This document shows, one piece after another, positions 24,964 through 33,216 of a stretch of 64,000 nucleotides of DNA. Numbering within the stretch: position 1 is the first letter of the stretch; every line of letters begins with the position of its first letter. Both the position numbers and the translations under genes were made by a program. The DNA comes from Sphingopyxis lindanitolerans (GTDB lineage: Bacteria > Pseudomonadota > Alphaproteobacteria > Sphingomonadales > Sphingomonadaceae), in assembly GCF_002993885.1 (NCBI RefSeq), contig NZ_CM009578.1:2998009-3062008 (forward strand). Direction: 5' to 3'. The notes under the pieces were generated by a model. That model was not told the origin of the DNA and ran no database searches. It saw only the letters and a list, made by a program, of their open reading frames with translations.

Positions 24964-26130
24964 TCACGCCTCCCGGCCGAGCCAGCGTTTGAGCACGTCG
25001 GCGCTATCCTGGCCGACGGTGAGCGGGGCGGGGCGGCGCACGCTGCCCGGCGTCGCCGACAGCTTGGGGAACACTCCCTGCATCCTGATTTCGCCCAGTT
25101 CCTCATCCGCGACCGTGACCAGCGCCTCGCGCGCGGCGAAATGCGGGTCGGCGACCATGTCCTCGGCGTCATAGACGCGGCCCGCCGGAACGCCTGCCGC
25201 GATCATCGTCGCTTCGAGTTCGGCGATCGTCATCGTCGCCGTCCAGTCGCCGATCAGCGCGTCGAGTTCTTCCTGCCGCGCGCCGCGCGCGCGATGCGTC
25301 GCATAGCGCGCGTCGTCGGCGAGTTCGGGGCGGCCCATCGCCGCGGCGAGGCGCGCGAAGACGCCGTCCTGGTTCGCGCCGATCAGATATTCGCCGTCGC
25401 GGCATGGATAGACGTTCGACGGCGCGATGCCGGGCAGCGCCGATCCGGTGCGGCGGCGTTTCACGCCGCTCGCCGAATAGTCCGACACGGTCGATTCCAT
25501 GACCTGGAGCACCGCTTCGTAAAGCGCCGAATCGACGATCTGGCCTTCGCCGGTCCTGTCGCGGTGATGGAGCGCGGCGAGCGCGCCGAGGCAGCCGTAA
25601 GTGGCGGCGAGCGTGTCGCCGATCGACACGCCCATGCGCGCGGGCGGCAGGTCTGGAAAGCCGACGATGCCGCGCCAGCCGCCCATCGCCTCGCCGATGC
25701 CGCCAAAGCCGGCACGCTTCGAATAGGGGCCGGTCTGGCCATATCCCGACACGCGCACGACGATCAGCCCCGGATTGGCCTTGCGCAGCGCGGCGGGGTC
25801 GAGATTCCATTTCTCGAGCGTGCCGGGGCGGAAATTCTCGATCAATATATCGGCCTTGGCGATCAGGTCGCGCGCCAGTTGCTGCCCCTCGGCCGAACGC
25901 AGGTCGGCCGCGACCGAATATTTGTTGCGCGCGATGACGCGCCACCAACTGGGCTTGTCGCCCTGGCCCCAGTGGCGCATCTGGTCGCCGGTCTCCGGCG
26001 GCTCGAGCTTGACGATCTCGGCCCCCATGTCGCCGAGAAGCTGGCCGCAGAAGGGGCCGGCGATCAACTGCCCCATCTCGACCACCTTGATTCCGTCCAG
26101 CGCTCCCCCGCTGCCGCTCGTGTCCGTCAT
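24964..26130 (-). CDS. CaiB/BaiF family CoA-transferase (class III)
   Basis: 388 residues. Features are GIKVVEMGQLIAGPFCGQLLGDMGAEIVKLEPPETGD at the N-terminus with the expected GADVIK-like motif, NKYSVAADLRSAEGQQLARDLIAKADILIENFRPGTLEKW, and YGQTGPYSKRAGF. The catalytic Asp of the class would be in the region around residue 170 (RMGVSIGDTLAATYG). It moves CoA between acids or racemises 2-methylacyl-CoA. First gene of a minus-strand pair with GST 3; operator site 8 lies ahead of it, shared with the divergent HMG-CoA-lyase gene. Confidence 0.9.
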   Translation of the reverse strand: MTDTSGSGGALDGIKVVEMGQLIAGPFCGQLLGDMGAEIVKLEPPETGDQMRHWGQGDKPSWWRVIARNKYSVAADLRSAEGQQLARDLIAKADILIENFRPGTLEKWNLDPAALRKANPGLIVVRVSGYGQTGPYSKRAGFGGIGEAMGGWRGIVGFPDLPPARMGVSIGDTLAATYGCLGALAALHHRDRTGEGQIVDSALYEAVLQVMESTVSDYSASGVKRRRTGSALPGIAPSNVYPCRDGEYLIGANQDGVFARLAAAMGRPELADDARYATHRARGARQEELDALIGDWTATMTIAELEATMIAAGVPAGRVYDAEDMVADPHFAAREALVTVADEELGEIRMQGVFPKLSATPGSVRRPAPLTVGQDSADVLKRWLGREA

Positions 26131-26195
26131 GTCGTTCCTTTCGGGGCGGGGCCTGCTAGAAACAGGGTCGCGCCGCCCATATGGCCATCGTATAC

Positions 26196-26207
26196 TTAGA
26201 ATGCTAT
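26196..26207. promoter_or_regulatory. TTAG-N4-CTAA operator, site 8 (CaiB / HMG-CoA lyase)
   Basis: TTAGAATGCTAT; on the minus strand the sequence TAGCATTCTAAGTATA is the same as at site 2. A TTGAAA (-35) and TATACG (-10) flank it on the CaiB side. Confidence 0.62.
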
Positions 26208-26252
26208 GTAATTTTCAACCTGCTAAATGACTCGGGAATATTCGGGACCAGG

Positions 26253-27161
26253 ATGATGAAAGATCGCAGAGTGGAAATGGTCGAAGTCGGGCCGCGCGAC
26301 GGCCTGCAGAATGAATCGGCGATCGTCTCGACCGCCGACAAGGCTGAACTGATCCGCCGCGCCATAGCCTATGGTGCGCGCCGGATCGAGGTGACGAGCT
26401 TCGTCAATCCCAGCAAGGTGCCGCAACTCGCCGATGCCGAGCAATTGGTGGCGATGCTGCCCGACCGCGACGATGTCACCTATATCGGGCTGGTGCTCAA
26501 CCGCCGCGGCGCCGAGCGCGCGCTCGCGACCGGGCGGATCGACGAACTCGGCGCGGTCTGCGTGACCAGCAATACGTTCGGCGTTCGCAACCAGGGGCAA
26601 AGCTCCGCCGAATCGCTCGCCGCGGCGATCGAGATCGTCGGCTTGGCGAAAGCGGCGGGGCGCAGCGGACAGATCACCATCGCCACCGCCTTCGGCTGTC
26701 CGTTCGAGGGCGAAATCGCGATCGATCGCGTCGTCGAAATGGCGAAGCGCGCCGCCGATGCCGGTCCGCGCGAGATCGCGCTCGCCGACACGATCGGCGC
26801 CGGCACCCCGGCCGAGGTCGCCGAGACGGTGGGCCGCGTGCGCGCGGCGGTCGGCGCGCTTCCGGTGCGCGTCCATTTCCACAACACGCGCGGCAGCGGG
26901 CTCGCCAATGTCTGGGCGGCGGTAAACGAAGGCGCGGCGACGGTCGACGCATCGCTCGGCGGCCTCGGCGGCTGTCCGTTCGCGCCCGGCGCGGCGGGCA
27001 ATGTCGCGACCGAGGATGTCGTCTATCTGCTCGAACGCAGCGGCGTGGCGACCGGGCTGGCGCTGCCGCGGGTGGTGGAGGCGGCCGGCTGGCTCGGCGG
27101 CGTGATGGGACGGCCGCTACCCGCGATGGTGAGCAGGGCGCCCGCCTTTCCGGGCAGCTGA
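26253..27161 (+). CDS. HMG-CoA lyase family protein
   Basis: About 302 residues, DRE-TIM metallolyase fold. The signatures are VEVGPRDGLQNE (catalytic Arg-Asp), TSFVNPSKVPQLADAE, ATAFGCPFEG, ADTIGAGTP, the metal-binding HFHNTRGSGLAN and the Cys loop GGLGGCPFAPGAAGN. It cleaves a 3-hydroxy-3-methyl acyl-CoA to acetyl-CoA (or similar) and a keto acid or ketone. Starts at ATG 26253 or 26256. Homologues in catabolic clusters also act on citramalyl-, dimethylmalyl- or terpenoid-derived CoA esters, which would fit the LeuCD-type hydratase here. Ended by a strong hairpin. Confidence 0.88.
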   Translation: MMKDRRVEMVEVGPRDGLQNESAIVSTADKAELIRRAIAYGARRIEVTSFVNPSKVPQLADAEQLVAMLPDRDDVTYIGLVLNRRGAERALATGRIDELGAVCVTSNTFGVRNQGQSSAESLAAAIEIVGLAKAAGRSGQITIATAFGCPFEGEIAIDRVVEMAKRAADAGPREIALADTIGAGTPAEVAETVGRVRAAVGALPVRVHFHNTRGSGLANVWAAVNEGAATVDASLGGLGGCPFAPGAAGNVATEDVVYLLERSGVATGLALPRVVEAAGWLGGVMGRPLPAMVSRAPAFPGS

Positions 27162-27211
27162 ACCTTTATCCCCCGTCCGCCACCCTTGGCGGCCGCGACG
27201 GGGGAAAGGTT
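27161..27211 (+). terminator. Terminator-like dyad after the HMG-CoA lyase gene
   Basis: Inverted repeat AACCTTT...CCCCCGTC with GACGGGGG.AAAGGTT directly after the stop codon, with an inner GCC-rich hairpin. Confidence 0.6.
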
Positions 27212-27282
27212 GTGTGTGCACAAGAGGAACATTAAGGGAACAAATACCGATCGTCAACCCTCTTTCGCGAGCATCGCTCCTG

Positions 27283-27300
27283 ATTGACGTAAACGTCAAT
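27283..27300. promoter_or_regulatory. ATTGACGT-AA-ACGTCAAT palindrome ahead of the SDR-ECH pair
   Basis: A perfect 8-bp inverted repeat with a 2-bp centre, 43 bp before the SDR start. It differs from the two island motifs. It resembles the ACGT-containing dyads of MerR-type acyl-catabolism regulators, but I cannot assign a regulator. Confidence 0.55.
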
Positions 27301-27343
27301 TAACGCCAAGGCCGTCGCGGAAAATAGCGAAAGGAACAGAAGA

Positions 27344-28120
27344 ATGGCCGAGCAACCCCGCTTTGATCTGACCGGCCGCGTCGCCTTGGTGACGGGCGCG
27401 TCGTCGGGACTTGGCGCCGGTTTTGCCAGGGTGCTGGCAGCAGCCGGGGCGAAGGTTGTTCTCGCCGCGCGCCGCGCCGACAAGCTTGCCGAGCAGGTCG
27501 CGGCGATCGAGGCGGTCGGCGGCCAAGCGATCGCGGTCAGCCTCGACGTCACCGACGAAACATCGACCAAGGCCGCCTATGACGCCGCCGAGGCGGCGTT
27601 CGGAACCGTCGATACGATCGTCGCCAATGCCGGCGTCGCGACCGAGAAAGTCGCGCTCGGCCTCAGCGTCGACGACGTCGACGGCTTGTTCGCCGCGAAC
27701 GTGCGCGGCGTGTTCCTGACCGCGACCGAAGGCGCGCGGCGGCTCGAAGCGGCGGGCAGCCGTGAGAAGCAGCACGGCCGCGTCGTCATCATCGGATCGA
27801 TCACCGCCGAGAAGATCTTTCCCGCGACGTCGGTCTATGGCGCGACCAAGGCGGCGGCGCGCCATCTGGGCAAGGCGCTGGCGCGCGAATGGGCGCGGCG
27901 CGGAATCTGCGTGAACGTCATCCAGCCGGGCTATTTCGAGTCCGAAATGACCGCCGACCTGTTCAACAGCGAAGCGGGCGGCCAATTCGTCGCGACCTTC
28001 CCGCGCCAGCGCCTCCGCCCGCCGAGCGACCTGCACGCGCCGCTGCTGCTGCTCTGTTCGGACGCCGCGCAGGGGATCACCGGCAGCGTGATCACCATCG
28101 ACGACGGGCAGACGCTGTGA
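27344..28120 (+). CDS. SDR-family oxidoreductase 1
   Basis: 258 residues, classical short-chain dehydrogenase/reductase: NAD(P) motif VTGASSGLGAGFARVLA (residues 16-32), NAGV in VANAGVATEK, catalytic Tyr and Lys in VYGATKAAARH with Ser in IIGSITAEK, and PGYFESEM. It is probably a 3-hydroxyacyl-CoA or alcohol dehydrogenase. Its stop overlaps the GTG of the enoyl-CoA hydratase gene, which points to a beta-oxidation-type pair. Transcribed from its own promoter with a distinctive palindrome. Confidence 0.88.
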   Translation: MAEQPRFDLTGRVALVTGASSGLGAGFARVLAAAGAKVVLAARRADKLAEQVAAIEAVGGQAIAVSLDVTDETSTKAAYDAAEAAFGTVDTIVANAGVATEKVALGLSVDDVDGLFAANVRGVFLTATEGARRLEAAGSREKQHGRVVIIGSITAEKIFPATSVYGATKAAARHLGKALAREWARRGICVNVIQPGYFESEMTADLFNSEAGGQFVATFPRQRLRPPSDLHAPLLLLCSDAAQGITGSVITIDDGQTL

Positions 28121-28920
28121 GCGGCGAACTGCTCGTCGAGGCGCGCGGGCAGGTCGAGATCGCGACGCTCCATCGGCCCGATCGGCTGAATGCGCTGAAC
28201 GAAGGACTGGTCGAAGAACTCAATACCTATTTCGGCGGGCTGGCCGATCGCCAGGACGTGCGCGTCGTCATCCTGCGCGGCGCCGGGCGCGGCTTCTGCG
28301 CCGGGCTCGACATTCAGGAGGATCGCCAAAAGAGCGGGACGCGCGACGAGACGCCGGTGCTGCGCACGCTGCGCACCCAGACCAGCATCGGCAATATCTA
28401 TCGCAAGATGCGCGCCTGTCCGCAGCCGATCATCGCGCTCGGCCATGGCGCCGCGGCGGGCGGCGGGCTGTCGCTGCTGCTCGCGTCCGACGTGCGCTAT
28501 GGAAGCCCCAGCTTTCGCTGCAACGCCGCCTATATCCGCATCGGGCTCGGCGGTTGCGACATGGCGTCGAGTTATTTCCTGCCGCGTCTCGTCGGCGCCA
28601 GCCTGGCGGCGGAGATGATCCTGACCGGGCGCTTCATCGACGCCGAGCGCGCGCTTGGCGCCGGGTTGATCAGCGAGATCGTCGATGAGGACAAACTGCT
28701 CGACCGCGGCCTCGCGCTCGCCGACGAGATGCTCGCCACCAGCCCATGGGGGCTGCGGCTGTCGAAACAGGCGCTCAATCTGAACATCGACGCGCAAAGC
28801 CTCGACGCCGCGATGGCGATCGAGGACCGCCAGCAGGTCATCCTCTCGGCGACCGAAGACCATAAGGAGGCGCTCGCCGCCTTCCTCGACAAGCGGCCGC
28901 CCCAATATCGCGAACGCTGA
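28117..28920 (+). CDS. Enoyl-CoA hydratase/isomerase family protein
   Basis: 267 residues with the crotonase fold: ATLHRPDRLNALNEGLVEEL, oxyanion-hole GAGRGFCAGLDIQ and GHGAAAGGGLSLLLASDVR, then YIRIGLGGCDMASSYFLPRLVGASLAAEMILTG. The second catalytic Glu (AAEMILTG) is present, but the first, normally in a P-E-(I/L)-x-(I/L)-G motif, appears replaced (AYIRIG), so hydration may not be its reaction. Start is GTG 28117 within the SDR stop (GTGA). It may act as an isomerase, hydrolase or hydratase of an acyl-CoA. Confidence 0.85.
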   Translation: MSGELLVEARGQVEIATLHRPDRLNALNEGLVEELNTYFGGLADRQDVRVVILRGAGRGFCAGLDIQEDRQKSGTRDETPVLRTLRTQTSIGNIYRKMRACPQPIIALGHGAAAGGGLSLLLASDVRYGSPSFRCNAAYIRIGLGGCDMASSYFLPRLVGASLAAEMILTGRFIDAERALGAGLISEIVDEDKLLDRGLALADEMLATSPWGLRLSKQALNLNIDAQSLDAAMAIEDRQQVILSATEDHKEALAAFLDKRPPQYRER

Positions 28921-28969
28921 CCGGGCGGGACAGGCCGGACGCGCCATGAGCATTGACTTTGCAATCTTT

Positions 28970-28986
28970 TGACACGACAAGTGCCA
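28970..28986. promoter_or_regulatory. Sulfatase operator, copy 1 (TGACAC-N5-GTGCCA)
   Basis: TGACACGACAAGTGCCA, an inverted repeat with one mismatch between arms, 24 bp before the first sulfatase ATG. The same element stands ahead of the second sulfatase at 31519. Confidence 0.65.
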
Positions 28987-29009
28987 AAATAATTGCAGGG
29001 GGAAAGGCG

Positions 29010-30842
29010 ATGGCAATGCGTGGAAAAGCCGGGCGGGGGGCCGGCTGCATTGTCCGGGCGCAGAGCGCGCTTGTCGCCTTGATGGCCCTGCTCGCGGCGG
29101 CGCCGGCGCTGGCTCAGGCCATCCCGGCGCCGCCGCGTCATCCCAATATCGTCATCCTGCTCGCCGACGACTGGGGGTTCAGCGACGTCGGTTCGTTCGG
29201 CAGCGAGATCGCGACCCCGAACATCGATGCGCTCGCGGCGGCGGGGATGCGCTTTTCGAACTTCCATGTCGCCGGATCCTGCTCGCCGACGCGCGCGATG
29301 CTGCAAAGCGGGGTGATGAACCACCGCGCCGGGCTCGGCAACATGCCCGAGACGATCCCCGACGAACATCGCGGCAAGCCCGGATATGATACGGTGATGA
29401 ACCTGCGCGTCGTGACGATCGCGCAGCTTTTGAAGGCGGCGGGTTATCGCACCTATCTGACCGGCAAATGGCACCTCGGCAGCGATGCGAAGCGCCTGCC
29501 CGGCGCGCGCGGCTACGACCGTGCGTTCAGCCTCGCCGATGCCGGCGCCGACAATTTCGAGCAGCGGCCGATCGAGGGGATGTACGACACCGCCGCCTGG
29601 ACCGAAAACGGCAAGCCCGCGATGCTGCCCAAGGATTATTATTCGTCGCGCTTCGTCGTCCAGAAGATGATCGACTATATCGAGGAGGACCGCGCGAGCG
29701 GCAAACCCTTCCTCGCCTCGGTCAACTTCCTCGCCAACCATATTCCGGTGCAGGCGCCCGACAGCGACATCGCGCGCTATTCGGCGATGTATCGCGAAGG
29801 TTGGACCAAGCTGCGCGAAGCGCGGGCGAAGCGTGCGGTGGCGCTCGGCATCATGCCCGCCGGCACCACAATGGTGACGATGAAGACGACCCCCGACTGG
29901 GCGAAGCTCGATGCCGAGGAACGCGCGGCCGCGATCCGCGTGATGCAGGCCTATGGCGCCATGGCGACCGCGATGGACCGCGAGGTCGGGCGGCTGGTCG
30001 CGCATCTGAAGGCGACCGGCGATTATGACAATACGATCTTCGTCTTCCTCTCGGACAATGGCGCCGAGCCGACCAACCCCTATAACCGGCTGCGCAACCG
30101 GCTGTTCCTCGGGATGGAATATGACACATCGACCGCGAACATCGGCCGCCGCGGCAGTTTCAGCGCGATCGGGCCCGGCTGGGCGAGCGCCGCCTCCTCG
30201 CCGCTGTCGGGCTACAAGTTCAGCGCCGCCGAGGGCGGGCTGCGCGCGCCGCTGATCATCGCCTGGCCCGGCCATCCACAGGTCCGCGCGGGCGCGATCA
30301 ACGGCGGGCTGGCGCACGTCACCGACATTTTGCCGACCTTGCTCGACCTTGCAGGGGTTCCCGGCCAGGACGGAACATGGGACGGGCGGCCGGTCGAACG
30401 GCTTGCGGGACGCAGCCTCGTCCCGATGCTCGGCGGCGGCGCGGGCAGCGTTCATGGCGACGCGCCGATCGGCTATGAACTGTCGGGCAATGCCGCGCTG
30501 TTTCGCGGCGATTACAAGCTTGTCCGCAACCTCGCGCCGACCGGCGACGGCAATTGGCGGCTCTACGACATCAAGACCGATCCTGGCGAAACCCGCGATC
30601 TTGCCGCCGCGATGCCCGACCGCTTCGCGGCGATGCGCGCCGACTATGCGACCTTCGCCAAGGATAATGGCGTGCTCGACATGCCGGCGGGCTATACCGC
30701 CGACGAGCAGATCAACCGCTACGCCTGGCAGAAGCAGGGAAAGAAGCGCGCGATCCAGGCCGGGCTGGTGCTCGGTGGGATTGTGATTGGATTGGCCGCG
30801 CTGGTCTGGGCCTGGCGCCGTCGGCGTCGATCCAGGGCTTAA
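29010..30842 (+). CDS. Sulfatase 1 (type I, formylglycine-dependent), C-terminally anchored
   Basis: About 610 residues. Signal peptide (ALVALMALLAAAPALAQA), then the alkaline-phosphatase-type fold: NIVILLADDWGFSD (metal Asp pair), the Cys-sulfatase motif at about residue 91 (GSCSPTRAML, where the Cys becomes formylglycine), TGKWHLG, FLSDNGAEP and GLRAPLIIAWPG. A single membrane helix (AGLVLGGIVIGLAALVWAW) and an Arg-rich tail close the protein, so the catalytic part faces the periplasm. It hydrolyses sulfate esters; the substrate is unknown. ATG 29010 is preferred over an upstream in-frame ATG because it has GGGGGAAAGG and the operator lies before it. Confidence 0.9.
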   Translation: MAMRGKAGRGAGCIVRAQSALVALMALLAAAPALAQAIPAPPRHPNIVILLADDWGFSDVGSFGSEIATPNIDALAAAGMRFSNFHVAGSCSPTRAMLQSGVMNHRAGLGNMPETIPDEHRGKPGYDTVMNLRVVTIAQLLKAAGYRTYLTGKWHLGSDAKRLPGARGYDRAFSLADAGADNFEQRPIEGMYDTAAWTENGKPAMLPKDYYSSRFVVQKMIDYIEEDRASGKPFLASVNFLANHIPVQAPDSDIARYSAMYREGWTKLREARAKRAVALGIMPAGTTMVTMKTTPDWAKLDAEERAAAIRVMQAYGAMATAMDREVGRLVAHLKATGDYDNTIFVFLSDNGAEPTNPYNRLRNRLFLGMEYDTSTANIGRRGSFSAIGPGWASAASSPLSGYKFSAAEGGLRAPLIIAWPGHPQVRAGAINGGLAHVTDILPTLLDLAGVPGQDGTWDGRPVERLAGRSLVPMLGGGAGSVHGDAPIGYELSGNAALFRGDYKLVRNLAPTGDGNWRLYDIKTDPGETRDLAAAMPDRFAAMRADYATFAKDNGVLDMPAGYTADEQINRYAWQKQGKKRAIQAGLVLGGIVIGLAALVWAWRRRRRSRA

Positions 30843-31444
30843 TCCCTGATCAGCGCCGCGACCATATGCGCGACGACCGCGCCGGAATCCTCGACCGACA
30901 ACCCCTGGTCCTGCCGGATCGCGCGCCAGTTCTGGAACGACAGCGCCGCGCACAGCGCCTCGACCCGATAGCGGTCGCCGCGCACCTCGGCGGGGAGCAG
31001 GCGCAGCACGAGGTCGCGTTCCATCGTCACGACCTGCGCATATTGGCCCATCAGGAAGGGCGACTGATAGCGCTTGATATTGGCGGCGAGGCGGAAGGGC
31101 AGCATCATCTCGAACACCCGCGCGCGGCGGTGGGTGAGGTCGCGGACATTCGCACGCCAGTCGGGCGCCTCATAGGGCGCGGTGATCACCGGCCAGATGC
31201 GATCGGTGACGATCCGCGAAATTTCGCGATAGAGCGAGTCCATGTCGTCGAAATGGCGAAAGACGGTGCGCAGGCCGACGCCCGCTTCTTCGGCGACGCG
31301 CGCGGCGCTCGGCATCAGGTCGCCGCCCTCGATCAGATCCATCATCGCCGCGACGATGCGCTTGTGGCTCGACCGGCTGCGCTCGCGCCGCCCGTCGATC
31401 CGTGTGCCTTCGTCGGCCAGTTCGGCTTTCACTGTCCCCTCCAT
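30839..31444 (-). CDS. TetR-family regulator of the sulfatases
   Basis: About 201 residues from ATG 31444; the frame is open to 31528, but that start would lie within the operator. N-terminal TetR domain: HKRIVAAMMDLIEGG and helix-turn-helix AARVAEEAGVGLRTVFRHFDDMDSLYREI. The rest is a helical ligand domain. The gene is divergent from sulfatase 2 and its stop overlaps that of sulfatase 1. The TGACAC-N5-GTGCCA palindrome, present ahead of both sulfatases and of this gene, is its likely site. Confidence 0.85.
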   Translation of the reverse strand: MEGTVKAELADEGTRIDGRRERSRSSHKRIVAAMMDLIEGGDLMPSAARVAEEAGVGLRTVFRHFDDMDSLYREISRIVTDRIWPVITAPYEAPDWRANVRDLTHRRARVFEMMLPFRLAANIKRYQSPFLMGQYAQVVTMERDLVLRLLPAEVRGDRYRVEALCAALSFQNWRAIRQDQGLSVEDSGAVVAHMVAALIRD

Positions 31445-31518
31445 GATCTTCCCGCTGGCGCAGCTTGCGCCGCGCGTCAATGGCCGCATCGAACCATCTT
31501 GCGCCGCCATCAATATAA

Positions 31519-31535
31519 TGACACACATAGTGCCA
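31519..31535. promoter_or_regulatory. Sulfatase operator, copy 2
   Basis: TGACACACATAGTGCCA in the gap between the TetR gene and sulfatase 2. Twelve of seventeen positions match copy 1, including both arms. Confidence 0.65.
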
Positions 31536-31569
31536 TAATATAAGCGGTCAATGTGGGAGGGGCGGGAGT

Positions 31570-33216
31570 ATGAAGAAGAGATGGGTGGCGCTCGGCGTCC
31601 TCGCCCTGCTCGCAGCGGGGGGCTATTGGGGCTTTCAGGCGAATAAATATCGCCTTCCCGGGCTGGTGCAGGACTGGCGCAACCCGGTGCAGCCCAATCG
31701 CCCGGTCGCCTGGGCGCAGGGGCCCGCGGAAATGCCCGCCGATCCGCCTGAGAGCAAGCGGCCGCCGAACATCATCCTGATCGTCGCCGATGACATGGGC
31801 TGGAACGACATCAGCCTCAATGGCGGAGGGGTCGCGGGCGGGATCGTCAAGACGCCCAATATCGACGCGATCGCGCAGGGCGGCATGAATTTCACCACCG
31901 CCTATGCCGCCAATGCGACCTGCTCGCCGTCGCGCGCGGCGATGATGACCGGGCGCTATCCGACGCGCTTTGGCTTTGAATATACCGCGGTGCCGGTGGA
32001 GTTTGCCGAGAATCTGACCCATGGTGGCGGGATCGGGCCGTTGAAAACGATCTTTCACAAGGAATTGATCACCGACGACATCCCCGACTATCCCGACATG
32101 GGCGTGCCGCCGGGCGAAGTGACGATCGCCGAAGCGGTAAAGGCGGCGGGCTATCACACGCTGCACATCGGCAAATGGCACCTCGGCGAGGCACCGAAGC
32201 TGCAACCCAACGCGCAGGGCTTCGACGAAAGCCTCGCGGTGCTGGCGGGCGGAGCCAAATATCTGACCGATGACGACCCCGACACGGTCAACGCCAAGCT
32301 GCCGTGGGACCCGATCGACCGCTTCATCTGGGCGAACCTGCGCCACGCGGTGACGTTCAACGGCAGCAAGCGCTTCCATCCCAAGGGGCATATGACCGAC
32401 TATTTCGCCGACGAGGCGATCAAGGCGATCGACGCGAACCGGAACCGGCCCTTCTTTCTCTACCTCGCCTTCAACGCGCCGCACACGCCGCTGCAGGCGA
32501 CGAAGGAGGATTATGCGAAGCTCCCCCAGATCGAGGACCGCAAGACTCGCGTCTATGGCGCGATGATCGCGCAGCTCGACCGGCGGATCGGCGACGTGAT
32601 GGCCGAACTGAAGCGCGCCGGGATCGACGACAATACGCTCGTTATCTTCACCAGCGACAATGGCGGCGCCTGGTATAATGGCATCGCGGGCCTCAACGCC
32701 CCCTATCGCGGGTGGAAGGCGACCTTTTTCGAGGGCGGCATCCGTACCCCGCTCTTCATGCGCTGGCCGGGACATATCGCGCCGGGATCGACCCGCGCCG
32801 ACATGACCGGCCATCTCGACATCTTTGCGACGATCGCCGCGGCGGCGGGCGCGAAACTGCCGACCGACCGCGTCATGGACAGCCAGAATATCCTCGCCGG
32901 TCCCGCCAAGCGGCAGGCGCTCTATTGGCGCTCGGGCGATTATCGCGCGGTGCGGGTGGGCGACTGGAAATTGCAGGTGACCAAGCGGCCCGAAAAGGCG
33001 CGGCTCTATGATCTGGCGACCGACCCGACCGAGCAGCACGACCTGTCGGCACAGCAGCCGCAGCGCGTCGCGCAGCTTCGCGCGATGATCGAGGCGCAGA
33101 ACAAGGGGATGGCGAAACCGATCTGGCCGGGCCTGATCGAGGGACCGATCCGCATCGACGTGCCGCTCAACACGCCGTGGAAGGATGGGCAGGACTATAT
33201 CTACTGGACGAATTGA
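31570..33216 (+). CDS. Sulfatase 2 (type I), N-terminally anchored
   Basis: 548 residues. An N-terminal uncleaved-looking helix (WVALGVLALLAAGGYWGF) precedes a linker and the sulfatase domain: NIILIVADDMGWND, the formylglycine motif at about residue 118 (TCSPSRAAMM), IGKWHLGEAP, FNAPHTPLQ, FTSDNGGAW and GGIRTPLFMRWPGH. It is periplasmic and tethered. The GGGAGGGGCGGGAGT just ahead gives a strong ribosome site. It is paralogous to, but clearly different from, sulfatase 1, so probably has a different sulfate ester. No formylglycine-generating enzyme gene is present in the window. Confidence 0.9.
   Translation: MKKRWVALGVLALLAAGGYWGFQANKYRLPGLVQDWRNPVQPNRPVAWAQGPAEMPADPPESKRPPNIILIVADDMGWNDISLNGGGVAGGIVKTPNIDAIAQGGMNFTTAYAANATCSPSRAAMMTGRYPTRFGFEYTAVPVEFAENLTHGGGIGPLKTIFHKELITDDIPDYPDMGVPPGEVTIAEAVKAAGYHTLHIGKWHLGEAPKLQPNAQGFDESLAVLAGGAKYLTDDDPDTVNAKLPWDPIDRFIWANLRHAVTFNGSKRFHPKGHMTDYFADEAIKAIDANRNRPFFLYLAFNAPHTPLQATKEDYAKLPQIEDRKTRVYGAMIAQLDRRIGDVMAELKRAGIDDNTLVIFTSDNGGAWYNGIAGLNAPYRGWKATFFEGGIRTPLFMRWPGHIAPGSTRADMTGHLDIFATIAAAAGAKLPTDRVMDSQNILAGPAKRQALYWRSGDYRAVRVGDWKLQVTKRPEKARLYDLATDPTEQHDLSAQQPQRVAQLRAMIEAQNKGMAKPIWPGLIEGPIRIDVPLNTPWKDGQDYIYWTN

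Noticed and set aside
28572..30953. A 793-residue minus-strand open frame across the crotonase and sulfatase genes
   Set aside because: It is the antisense of strongly supported genes; the sequence is low-complexity Arg/Gly/His with no motif and is a result of high GC.
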